Assembly (NCBI GenBank): GCA_023853785.1
Contig: JAJIRX010000567.1
Location: forward strand, 806,001 to 870,000
Length of the DNA: 64,000 nt
Direction: 5' to 3'
Source of the DNA: Psilocybe azurescens
Lineage: Eukaryota > Basidiomycota > Agaricomycetes > Agaricales > Agrocybaceae
Positions 48,477-60,400 of the stretch are shown in pieces. Below the pieces are notes generated by a model. It was given only the letters and a program-made list of their open reading frames with translations, was not told where the DNA came from and made no database searches. Position 1 is the first letter of the stretch. Every line of letters starts with the position of its first letter. A program made the translations under genes and the position numbers.

Positions 48477-50853
48477 ATGGCGTTCGACGAGAAGAAGATT
48501 GGCCGAGAAAACGACTCACCATCCGTCGACCATGATTCTTATGAGGATGGCGCGTTCACCGAACCTGAAGAGAAAGACAGTCTCCACAGAGGCCTGAAGG
48601 CCCGCCAGATTTCTATGATCGCTGTGGGTACTCCTTTCGTTGTATTGTCATTTTTAGACTCATCGTTGCGAACAGTTGGGCGGAGCTGTTGGAACAGGAT
48701 TGATTATTGGCTCTGGAACAGCACTGCAACGCGGTGGACCTCTCGGTATGTCCTGAACGCTTAGGGAGAGGGTTGATGTGCTTAATTTCATGAACATGGA
48801 AGGTATTTTACTGGGGTATTCATTCGTTGGATTTGTTTGTTACTTGGTTATGATCGCTCTTGGTGAGATGGCAGCCTTCTTGCCTCACAAGAAAGGCTTT
48901 GCTGGCTACGCTACACGATTTGTCGACCCTGCACTCGGCTTCGCTGTGGGGTACAATTACCTCCTGAAATATGTGGGTTGATTACAATTCAATTTCATTG
49001 ACCTTGATTCCGATCTATGACTTCAATTCGCAGCTCATCGTTACACCCAATAATATCAATGCTGCTGGCCTGGTCGTTCAATACTGGACACGGTCTGTCC
49101 ATATCGCAATCTGGATGGGTAAGTTAATTTCTTGGGCAATCAATTAGACGGTTTCTAATGTTGGCCGCAGTTATTTTCATTGCCTTTAGTAAGTGTGGGT
49201 ATTTGTAGACTTTCGTAGAATCTTGACAACTTGAAAAGTTTTCGTAATCAATCTCCTGGGAGTGCGCGTTTTTGGAGAATTGGAATTCTGGTTTTCGAGT
49301 TTGAAAGGCGAGTTCTGTCATCTCCCTTTGTACTAAGCTTCATTCTAATGAATCTCCATCAACAGTCGTGGCTTTAATCGGCCTTTTGCTTATGGGTATT
49401 ATTATCGATCTTGGTTCGTAAATAAATACCACAACTGCAAAAGCTATGGCTAATCTCATGCTTACAGGTGGCAATCCAAAACATGACCGTATTGGATTCC
49501 GGTACTGGCGAGCTCCAGATGGCCCAATGGGCTCATACCTTTTGAGTCGAGTTCATAATGACAGCCTGGCCATTTTCCTTGGATTTTGGGCTACGCTTAC
49601 CAATGCGCTATTTGCTTATATTGGAACTGAATTGATCGGTGTACGTTCGGGACTCTCGTTCTATCTATTGAACTAATCAAATCTTCTCAAACTTTTAGGT
49701 CACTGTTGGAGAGGTGGACAATGTGCTTTCTGGACTTTAATTGCGTGCTAAACTCAACTTTCAGGCTCAAAATCCACGCAAAAATATCCCGATCGCCATC
49801 AGGAGGACATTCTGGCGAATTCTGATATTCTACATTGGAGGCGTTTTCGTGATTGGTTTAGTCGTTCCACGTACAGATGACACCCTCTTCGTTGCCACCA
49901 AATCAAAGACAGGAGCCGCTGCCAGCCCCTTCGTCGTCGCATCCACTCTTGTAAGTCCATGATTTCCATGCTTTGTCTGCCCCACCTCACCACCGAATGT
50001 TATGTAGGTTGGTATCAAAGTACTGAATCATGTCATCAATGCCGCTATCCTTATCTTCGTCATGAGCGCAGCAAATTCTGACTTGTACATTGGATCACGC
50101 ACATTGTACGGTTTAGCTGTAGAAGGAAAAGCTCCTGCAATCTTCAAGAAGGTCACTAAAGGAGGCGTCCCTTTGCCATCAATGCTTTTGTGTACGGCTT
50201 TCTGTGGTCTTGTATTCCTGAATGTCAGCTCTTCCAGTGCAAAAGGTATGGAGTGCCATTTCTCACCAATTGTCAAACCAATGCTAATCGTGACTTAAGT
50301 CTTCGGATGGTTTGTCAACCTTGTGTCTACATTCGGTGCAATAACATGGATGTCTATTTGTTACGCCCACATGTGTGTGCCTATTTTCTTTTTGTCCTCC
50401 TATCAGTGTTGAACATCTTGTGCCGTTCAATAGCTCCTTCATGAAAGCTTTGGCGCTCCAAGGAAAGTCGAGAGACGATTTGCCATACAAGGCTCCATTC
50501 CAACCTTGGGGAAGTTGGTTTGCATTCGGTGCCACACTTATCATCACAATCTTCAAAGGTTTTGATACCTTTATTCCATTTAACACAGCCAATTTTGTCA
50601 CGTACGTCCACCGGTGTTTATAAAACTTCTCAACGAGCCAACTTGTGTGTATAGGAGCTATGTTGGAATTCCAGTTTTCCTCATCTTATGGGCGGGCTAC
50701 AAAATTGTATATCGTACAAGAGTCATTCCACCGAGGGATGTCGATCTTGTTTCGGGCATTCGCGCTATCGATGAGGAAGAGGCTAGATTTGTCGCCGATG
50801 AGAAGGCGAAAGGTCCCAGGTCTTTTGGGCGCACACTCTGGGACTCTATGTAA
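48477..50853 (+). CDS. Amino-acid permease (YAT/GAP1 family)
   Basis: This plasma-membrane proton/amino-acid symporter has about 12 membrane segments. ATG at 48477 starts a polar acidic N-terminus, then LHRGLKARQISMIA joined by a splice to LGGAVGTGLIIGSGTALQRG, the substrate-binding signature of TM1. Further motifs are GEMAAFLPHKKGFAGYATRF, FWATLTNALFAYIGTELIGV, VGEAQNPRKNIPIAIRRTFW, SAANSDLYIGSRTLYGLAVE and the C-terminal NFVTSYVGIPVFLILWAGY. The C-tail is charged (DEEEARFVADEKAKG), as in permeases controlled by endocytosis. Short introns all keep frame. Substrate range cannot be read from sequence; general or proline/GABA types are possible. Confidence 0.92.
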
Positions 50854-51080
50854 TTTACAATTCAGTTATTGTAGTGCAGTACATCAACAGTTTGCTAAAG
50901 AAACCTCTGTCAATCTTTATTCTAACTGGTTTGCTGGATACCTAAATGTTGCATGTACGTAGTATTATAGGCAGGCCCCAATGCCTATAGCAGATCAACC
51001 GGCGACTTTATGTAATACGTCATTTCACTCTTCTTTCATCTCTTCAGGTTATTAGCGTTGGTATAACTGTACAATAACAT

Positions 51081-51748
51081 ATGGGTAATCGACTTCTGGA
51101 ATTATGTTTGTCCTTTTTAGACAGAGTGAGCATTCTAGATCCATAAATCAAATGACGTTACTAAACGTATGGCTTTAAATTTAATAGACAAATTTCACTG
51201 TGACTTCCTTGACTGCATGCTTTGTCTTGTATACTAGATCGGCCGGGGTGGCTTATTTTACAGCAGGTGCTGTTTGTTGCAGCCTGTCTGTAAAGGTCGT
51301 CAAAAGACTTATCCGTCAGCCTCGACCCGCACATATCCCTGGTCGCAAGATGAAAGTAACCTATGGGTATGAAAATAGTCGTTCTACCTCAAAAGCTGGA
51401 ACAGTGGAGCTGACATACTGATCGTCATTTAGCATGCCTAGCACACATTCTGCGACAATAAGTTTCTTTGCGACATACATTCTTCTGGCCTGCATATATC
51501 TCCCTATACATCCCTCCTTTCATTCAGGGCTTTTCTTCCGCGTTTTCCCGCCTCTCATTACCTTTCCCTGGGCTGTAACAATCATGATGTCAAGAGTGTG
51601 GCTTGGGCATCACACATGGCCTCAGGTTGTAGCAGGAGCTACTTATGGCATCACGCTTGCTTTTGGATGGTTCGCTATGTGGATCGGAGGTCTGAACGAT
51701 GCAGGCAAAGTCGTCGAGAATGCGGTTAATAGTATGTGGGTGGCATGA
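51081..51748 (+). CDS. CAX4: PAP2-family dolichyldiphosphatase-like phosphatase
   Basis: This is a small ER membrane phosphatase that by family recycles dolichyl diphosphate for N-glycosylation. I chose ATG 51081 because its 45-base exon ends FLDR and splices (51126-51187) to TNFTVTSLTACFVLYTRSAG, a typical start of the fungal proteins. Catalytic motifs are present: KRLIRQPRP (motif 1), YGMPSTHSATIS across an intron (motif 2) and SRVWLGHHTWPQV (motif 3, with Gln where many PAP2 enzymes have Asp, as seen in dolichyldiphosphatases). Four hydrophobic helices follow the motifs. The stop is at 51746-51748. It could instead be another polyprenyl or lipid diphosphatase. Confidence 0.85.
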
Positions 51749-51992
51749 TGTACGTTAAGTAATTTAGATGCATTTGAAGGGGGACTTTGGAAGCAATATA
51801 CACCGAAGTAATGTAAACAAGATATAATGAGATCCTTGGGATGGCCAGAAATCATCTAGCAGGAGATTCGCGGTTGTGACACTGATGTGGCTTCATTGTC
51901 AACGCGTCGCGTGTGTCACGTGTGTTTGTTAATGAGGTTGGACGGATTCCCTGGAGTCACAATTCATTCTCAAACCAATACTTCTGTTCACT

Positions 51993-53104
51993 ATGGACGA
52001 TAACGACCCCATAAATCAGTTCTTTCCCGGAAAGGAGGAGGTCGATCTGTATGCTGTACTTTCTCTTGAAAAGGATGCGACAGTTGAGGCCATCAAAAAG
52101 TCTTACCGACGTCTAGCCCTGGTATACCATCCAGACAAGCACACGTCAGCTTCAGATCAGGCCAAAGAAGACGCGTCAACCAAGTTTCAGCAGATTGGTT
52201 TTGCCTACGCTGTCTTGAGCAACGAAAAGAGGAAGGCACGCTATGACACCACCGGCAGGACGGATGAGGGATTCGAGCTTGGAGCAGGTGAGGATGGTTG
52301 GGAGGCCTATTTTGAAGAACTCTTCGATCGTGTTACACGAGGGAAGCTGGACGAAATGAAGAAGGAATATCAAGGCGCGTATTCTAAGTGTGCTTTCTAG
52401 AGCTACGCTGTTGCTGACGCGTCGCTGAAGGCTCTTCAGAAGAAATAGAGGACCTCAAGGAAGCCTACCAGACCACAGACGGCACTCTAGGAGAACTCAT
52501 GACCTATATACCCCACTCGACTCATGAAGATGAAGCGCGCTTTATTATTGCCATAACCGATCTGATCAAGAAAGGCGAACTCAAGGCTACTGCTACTTGG
52601 CACTCAAGCTCTAAAGATGAGAAAGCTAAGATGGTGCGGAAGAAAGCATCAGAGAAGGAGGCCAAAGAAGCTGAGGCGATGGCCAAAGAGCTCGGAGTCT
52701 GGGACGAATTTTATGGAAGTGGAAAGGTCACTGATAAGAAGAAAGCGAAGAGCAAGGCCAAAGAAAAAGATGCGGAAGAGGAAGCAGACGAAGACCACTC
52801 TACATTGCAGGCATTGATCCTGAAGAAGAAGCAAAAGAACATGGATGGCTTCTTCCACAGTCTTGCTGCCAAATACTCGGAACCGGTCCCCAAAGCTGGC
52901 TCTCGAGCAAAAGGCAAAAAGCGCAACCATGATGCTGCAGACGGCGACGAATCCCCGAAGAAGAAGTCTCGTTCCAATGTTCCGCCTCCGCCAGAAATTG
53001 ATGATGCAGAATTTGCTAAATTGCAGGAGAAATTGTTTGGAGACAAAAGCAAAGCATCTTCTTCCTCTCCGAAGAAAAAGGGCAAGGGCCGTAAGGCGAA
53101 GTAA
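51993..53104 (+). CDS. DNAJC9-like J-domain protein
   Basis: J-domain co-chaperone; the animal homologue DNAJC9 is a nuclear histone H3-H4 chaperone that recruits HSP70. ATG at 51993. The J domain reads DLYAVLSLEKDATVEAIKKS and the HPD motif is in LVYHPDKH. A family-specific middle follows (FELFDRVTRGKLDEMKKEY in substance, then EEEIEDLKEAY and LMTYIPHSTHEDEARFI). Long Lys/Glu-rich basic stretches end in KKKGKGRKAK, consistent with a nuclear location. The single intron (52375-52430) seems to begin with GC instead of GT. The gene converges on FHIP with 116 bases between stops. Confidence 0.9.
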
Positions 53105-53220
53105 TTATATGCCTTACCTTTCCGTACCTCTACGTTCCTTGCATCTCGGCAGCCTCTACGTCCTTGTAAACTTATTCTTGTATAATATATCGACTTTTCA
53201 GAATTTCCCAGAAAACATAA

Positions 53221-56200
53221 TCACAAATAACGTAAAGAGTCTATTCCAAGGCTCCGCCTTGCATGAACAATGGCCACCAATTCTTTGATACTCTCCTCCA
53301 AAATCACAACATTATCCAATAGCTGAGATAAAGTTATGGACGCGAGCTTTGGTGCAGGCTCTTCCTCTTCCTCCTCATCCTTGATAGGCTTGTCGTTCCA
53401 CCCCGAACCGAAGACATCCTCTTCTGCAATCGTCCATTTTTGAGACTTCAATGGTGTCCAAGGACCACTGGACGGCACTGGAGAAACATAAGGGTCTACT
53501 TTTACGGATCCTGTGTGGTGGTAATGACTGCCGAACGGACTCGCGGAAACGGTCTTTGTTACGCCTTTGCGAGTTGGTGTTGTAGGTTCCGGTGGTGGGG
53601 CAGCTTTCGCAGGTTTGCTCTTCTTAGGAGTCAAGAAAGATACAAAAGAGGAGGAAGTGGTTGCTTTGGGTTTCGGTTTTGACTTCGATGACGATTCTTC
53701 TACGAGCTTTGCAGGTTTGCGCTCCTCCATCATATTCAACTCTAAGTTAAGAGCATCGGTCAGGTTTTCGGAAAAGAGGAGACCTTGGCGCCTTTCTACA
53801 AGGAATTTGTCGAAGTTTTCAACCGACTGGCGGTATCGCTCCAGCTGGTTGACCAAACCCTGCAGGATAGTATATACAACAGGTTTTGAGTTTTCGTCCA
53901 TGCTGGCGGCAGGAAGATAGTTGGTGTCGTTCGCAAGTTTCTCTTCAATCTCGAAGTCAATTGAGCGATCATCTCCGTCGTCGTTTGGCGTATCTCGATT
54001 GTAACGTGCTTTAGGGGGAAGCAAGCGGGTCATCATTAGAAGCAAACAATATCCATCCGGCCATTGATCGATCTGGTGTGTCGCCAATGTTGCCAGAACA
54101 CCGGTCAGGCCAACATTGAAATCAGGAGTGTTTGAGAAGAAGGTCGTCAGAGATTCTAATAAAAGGGAAAGGATAGTATCATTGACATTGAGCCGATGTT
54201 TGAATCTCGGTGTGGCATTGTCTTCTTCTAGGGCCTTCCAGTATACTGGCTGACTTTGAATGGTCACTAGCGCATCGTGAAGATAATGATCATAACCAGT
54301 ACTGAAACCATCGCTATCGCGATTATGCGATGGGTCTATTCGAGAGACTAGAGCAAGGTAGAGTCCCATTTCGCGTTCATGGGTAGAATATGTCGTTTCA
54401 GGTTGCGTGAATAGCGAACATTCGGGCTGAGAGAAGCCAACAATGCCATCTTGTGAATCTTTAGCTCCAGGGTATCGGAACTCCTCGTCCTCGTCTTTTT
54501 CTATCATGGTTGATGTCATAATCTTCTGTTGTGAAGTGTCGATAATAGCGGGATGAGGGAACACGGTGGCAAAGGAATCAGGGATGACGAGGAGTATTCG
54601 CTCTGTTGTCACCTGTGAATGATATGTTAACAGAGTACGCAATAGCTGCAAGGCTGATGTCGCCGTTGGCTGGGATTTCGACCGTAGATTGGCAATCAAA
54701 AGATCTTTGAGAGTATACCGACCCATTGAAGTAAAATAATCTGACGGTTTTCTCGACCCAGGTGCTTCCATCTCCAGAAGCAGCATTGCGCTACTTTGCC
54801 GCCTTCGATGCTTTGTGCGTTTCTCTTCAGATGAATTTGGAGGAAAATCACGGTTGGCTGAATTTACACTTGACTGTGTGCGTTGTTTGAATCGAGGATC
54901 GTCGTTGTCCTCGGTGACCAAGAAGTCGACCAAGAGATTTACCAGCGGGCCTTCATGAAGAGTCCTGATCATAATGTCGATGTAGGACATAACTGCGACT
55001 GCACTGCCGTCCGCATCAGAGCACTCCAAGATAGATGGATAAAAGACATTTTCAAGGAATATCCTTCGGACTGCATCCAAAATCGACTGCACAATAGCCG
55101 TACCCACGAGTGCAGAGGCATCGACGCTGTCGTGTGAGACATTTCTCTTCAAGATTTCCTGTAGGAATATTAAGTGTGTTAGGAAATGGTCCATTTTGGT
55201 TTTGAACTCAGGGCTTCTGGCGTCTTCTATGCCCATGGCTCGGTTTTTGTCAATCAGAATTAGAGTTCTCTCTTTTTCGTCTTCGTCCGCCACACTGGGA
55301 CCACCGATTTTCATCGAATTATCAGACCTGGTAGACGTAACCTGTGGGAAGAAGCCTAGTTTGGATGGTAAGAGGGAATAGACTGCGTTCAGTCCGGCAC
55401 CCAATACATCAGAAAAATCGCCATCGAGGATGTATTCCGCAAGTGCCAAAGCCGCATCGTTGACCGGATCTGCTACTGGAGGAAAGTTCTGGCCTCCTGT
55501 TGGATGATTATCGATCTCTCCGGGAGACATTGCAACTTCCATGAGGAACACTAACCCTGCTCGAGCAAAGTCACCGATGTTACCCTCTCTGTGTACAAAG
55601 CGGAGGAGGTAATTGAAGAGAAGAAACTCATACTCGGGTTTCTTGCTCTCGGGTATCTGACCAGAGGTAATAGTGGGTTGAGATGGATTTGGCAACGCAG
55701 GAGGAGCTTCATCCCCATCTGCAGTTGATTCCAGCTTGATTGCTTTCAAAGTGACATCAGGATCGTCCTCGTCATTCTCTCCTTCATCCTCGTCATCTTC
55801 TTCATCTTCTTCATCTCCTTCTTCCACTGAGAACAGTGGTTCAGAATGATACCAGTGTTTGTCATGGAAAAAGATCATTAACAAGTCGCGATAGGTGCGA
55901 ATACGACTGCACAAGATGCACAGCAATTTGACCACTGTAAAAATATGAGCATTAACTAGTGATATATAGTATTTGACGTACAATCTTCCTCGTGCTCTGA
56001 GGGCTGAGAGCGAACAACATTGCGAGCAGCTCCCATGAGCTTACTTCGCCCGTCCAGTTGCTCTTGTATATCATCGCCAACGCAATTTCTGAGCAAGCGT
56101 AAAACCGCCTTGTGCACGGCCGTGTGGACGAGAAACTGTTCATTCAAAAGTACGACCATATTCGATACCGCGCGCAAGACTTCGGCCTGGATTCCAGCCG

Positions 56201-56670
56201 GGCGGTCGGTTTCGCTGAGACGAACCAGCGTCCCCAGGACATCTACGGAATCCTTGTCAATGTTGTTTGCGACATGCAGCAGACACAAGCAATGCACCAT
56301 TCTTCAAGAGATATTCCAAACATGCGCCAGTGCCTCTAGTGGAACAACGTCAATACGGTGGCGGGTTGAGATATAGGTCATGAAACGCACCCGTCCTCCG
56401 TCCTCGTCGACTCTGCAACCAAAGAATCTACCATGGATCCCAGTAACTCGGGAACATTTGTAGATTTTATTCCTTTACTTAGTTGCCTTTCATCTGGCAT
56501 TAGCAAAGTGTCCTGGTATATGTCCTACATTAGCCATTTTAGAGATTTAGAGGGAGATTTTGAAACCACCTTGATGGCATTCCATGACTTGTGAAATTCT
56601 TGGGCATGGTCTACCTGTATCTTGGGAGGCGGCTGGGTCGTCGTCCTTAGAAATTTAGAGAAATAATCCA
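53221..56670 (-). CDS. FHIP / RAI16-like protein (FHF complex)
   Basis: FHIP proteins join Hook and FTS to link early endosomes to dynein for long-range movement, important in hyphae. The start at 56670 opens MDYFSKFLRTTTQPPPKIQV, typical of the family. The second and third exons include VLGTLVRLSETDRPAGIQAE and VHKAVLRLLRNCVGDD. A 900-codon exon (55930-53221) covers the RAI16-like core: YEFLLFNYLLRFVHREGNIG, FARAGLVFLMEVAMSPGE, FKTKMDHFLTHLIFLQEIL and FYPSILECSDADG, then a Ser/Pro/Lys linker and a C-terminal helix. An Asp/Glu block (about 55740-55830) is inserted early. The T3 run at 56266-56268 looks one base too long. A long intron-free exon like this is unusual for the window. Confidence 0.88.
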
Positions 56671-57417
56671 TGGACGAGCCCGAGCGTTAACTCGTAGGCT
56701 CTTGAACAAGTTCGATCGTAACAGTTGTCTGAATTGTGTTCTACCTAATGGAGGTTGATAGACAGTCAGGTGACCTAAAGTAGCACACATCTTTCTGATT
56801 CTTTCGACTTCATTGCTTCAAGTTTACGTCAAACGCGGTACCATTGCCAATCCTCCGAACACAAGATGGAAGAAATTCGTGATGTGAGGTGCCTGACCTA
56901 TGTAGGTACATAAATCAAAGCCAGAAGGATAGACAATTCCAAATGAAATGCCCAATGAAGCAGGTGCTAAAAAAAGTTGAAGAAACGAAACGAATCGGAA
57001 AACAAACCAAAAAAGTAAAAGTAAGTATTGTAAAAATCCTGCATTAACAAGAAAGAAAAAGAGGAATGTTCCACGTCCAATGAATATCTATGCTAATTAC
57101 TTGTGATACAGACGAGATTTCGGAGAGGGGAGTTGGGCCTCCTCGCCGTAAGAGACAGTGTTGTTGTTTGACTGGTTGGTAGCTGGCTGGCTGGGATTTG
57201 CGTGTGCAGTGAATGGGTGCAAATGTTCGGTGTGCGCGTAAGGCTTTCTTTATATATAAAAATAAAATGCTATGTCACAATGCGGTTGTTTTGATTTTTT
57301 CTTTCGTATGAACGTTAGACGTTAGATATTTCTGCAAAGAGAGCAGTCGAATGTGATGTGATCCCGGAAGAGGGCGGCTAGAGAACGATATGATCAGCCT
57401 CTTTGTCTCCTGTTCAA
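56671..57417. other. Spacer, FHIP promoter and FKS1 3' end
   Basis: There are 750 bases between tandem minus-strand genes. The minus strand carries T-rich tracts (A-rich on the plus strand, 56968-57062), followed by a G-rich plus-strand patch near 57160-57200. I see no coding exon that I can support. Confidence 0.4.
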
Positions 57418-60400
57418 TCATACAGGACAATACGTACGCAAAACAATCAACGAGGCGAGCAAGGCAACCATGAATATGTAAATCACTGTGTACTTGACAA
57501 CAATCCATCGTCTCTGTCTCTTCTGCTTGGTAGAAAAGAGAGGTGGACGAATCTGTTTCGAAGGACGCAGCCAGACTAAAAAACAAATGTCAGAACAGAC
57601 TCGAACATAAAAACCAAAAACCAAAAAAGAACATACACAACATAGTCGAATGCAGAGTATTTGCATACGGAATCAACACCGGTGGCGTCAAAATAATAAG
57701 GAGCAGATGTCCCAGAAGGAAATCAGAACCCCATAATGACATCTCGACGATCTTGACGATGAATTCGCGAGCGGGTTGCGACATGGCAGAGTTTCCGAGA
57801 CCACGTCCATACCACTTACCCGTCCACCATGCACGATTCGTTTCGTCGTGCTTGAACTCACGAGTCAAGAACACAGCAATCAGAATCTTCTGGATGGTTC
57901 TCTGGATAGCAATAATGGCAATAACACCCAGTACGGCATGCGAGGCATCCCAGAGCTCGAGGAACCACTTGAAACGTCATGGTTAGTTTTAGTTGCCTTG
58001 CAGGGGTAAAGATAAGAATACTCACGAAGAATTCGAAGAAAGCAACCAACCCGACAAGACTTGAAATATGCGCCAACGAAGCCATAACAGATCCAAACTT
58101 GGCCCATGACTCCATCATCGGGCCCAAGAAGAGGGAGATGAAGAAATACATGATAAGAAGAGCCGCATTCCACACCACAGGACCGATGGCAATGACCGCG
58201 ATACGAATGAGGGGACTAGGGTTCTGCTTGCCGTCCTTGTCAGGGAACGACTTGACAAACATGTACGCAATAACGAAGATGCACGCGACGCAAATCGGCA
58301 TGATGATTTCTGAAAAGATGACCGTTCGCCACGTCGCACGAGGCATGTCGCCCGACAGCTTTTCAGACGGGTGACCTAGCTTCTTCTTTTTGTAACCGGT
58401 AATCATCGTCCTTGAAAGCCTGCAATAGCCATACCAGCTGCTCGCCTTTGTCCTCGAGTTTCCACGCGACATCCATCTCAGGAATTCACGGTAATCGATA
58501 ATGAAATCCGCATACGAGAACTGATGAGGATTAAACAAGAACGGCGCGATGCACAGAGAGAGGACGGAGAGCCAGAAGTAGATGAGATGTGGGATCCAAA
58601 TCGACATGGTAGCGTAGAGCAAGAGCAAGAGATTGCGCATGCCCATGTAAATGCTAGGACCAGCAAAGCGCGAGTAGAGGATGCTGAAAGAAATACGACT
58701 CGTGGCAAATCCACGACCAGTGGCAATGTAGCGAGCACCTCCAAACGTCAAATTGCTCAAGATAGAATTGGAATAAATTTGCGTGGAAAAGACTTCGAAC
58801 AACGGCGAAAGAGACAAGAAATGTTTGCCGAGTCGAATCAGTGCCTTGCCCGAGCCTCTTTCAGTAAGTTCTGTATATAAAAGATAAGAGCCGCGATAAA
58901 AGAATAACAGAAATGTAAAGTTGACATACCTTGCAAAAAGAGGGGAAGGAAAGCAATGAAGAAGACCAAGAAAATGGAAACGATGCTACGCCTGATCCAG
59001 TCAAACACTGGTATGAGATTGTAACAACCCGGCTGTCCTGCGAGAACAGTCCCTTGACTATTGATCTTACAAATAGCCAGCTGCTTGTTGAGAGTACCAA
59101 TAAAAAGCACTACGAAAATAGCATCAGAAACTGACATAAACCAAGAAGACAAAAAGCAAAAACTTACATGTCACCATGAACACCTGAATTGAGTAAATGA
59201 CCAAAATATTGTTAACATGGAACCCGGGATGTCCATAGTAAAACGTCAGGAACCGATCGATAGGCAGCTGCGTCCCCAGATAATAATATTCCCGACTGAG
59301 CATCTGCTCTCCCATTCCGGTACCAATCTTGGTCTGGAAATTCAGAATCGTGCCAAAACCTAGATCTCTGCCCTTTCCGCACTGATAGTACTCGGAGTGT
59401 TTGATCCGTCCACCGCGTCCAAAGGCGTTCATACCGGCGAAAATATCCTCGTTGAGATGCAAGCCCTTCTGCGCCTTCGACACCCCTCCACGCGTGTTCA
59501 TGAACGTCGCGTTCAGGAAATCCGGATGTCCGTAATGCAGCTTGCCGCCGATCCACGCCAACGCACGCGCAGTGAGCGTACCAAACGTCTGCTCCTTGCC
59601 AGCAGCAATATCACCCAAGATACCAATATTCTCCGAGAAAATGTACTCGCGCGTGCCGACGATAGCCACAGGGGACTTATTAAACTCCTTGTGGCCCCAC
59701 TGCGCATACGGGCTCTGGCTCGACAGCGACGTCTCCTCAAACTCGGCAAGAATGTTCCTGATCTTCAAGCACTCTTCGAGGTAATTATCCTGATTCGCGT
59801 CGATAAGCTGCAGATATTCGCCCCGGTAAAACACCATCGCGTGGTTCTGGTTGTCTGACTTGCCGTCTCCGAGAATCGGGTTACCAGGTAGTTCAATCCT
59901 GAACTTGGGTTTCCTCTTCCCCTTCTCATCCAGCTCAGAGTGCCCATCAATAAGCGCCGAGAACAACCTCGCCTCCCCGTCCTTCTTTTCGCTCGGCTCT
60001 TCATCCAGGTACGCAATCTGCAAATCCGGGTACGCGCGCAGCAAGAATTCTGCATTCTCCTGCTCCTCCTTGTTGAACTTTGCGAACCGTTGCATGGCAA
60101 TCGTCATCTTGAACTTGCGCCTTGCCATCCTCTCAAGCTCGCGCTCGAGCCTCTCCGTGTTGCCCCCAAAGTTGTGCACAATATCCGGGTTCTCAACACG
60201 GTACAGCAGCTTGATTGCCTTGGAGTAGTTCATCATGCCAGAAACCGTACGGTACAGGGTCTGCGCCCTGAGCGATGCCCAAATACGGGTGCGAAGAGTA
60301 TATTCTGGCGACGAGGTCTTGAATCCAACACAATAAAAGGGCAGATCATCGGTCTTGCTCGCCTTTTCGCTGTGCTGCGTCGACGTGCCATCCGCGGCCT

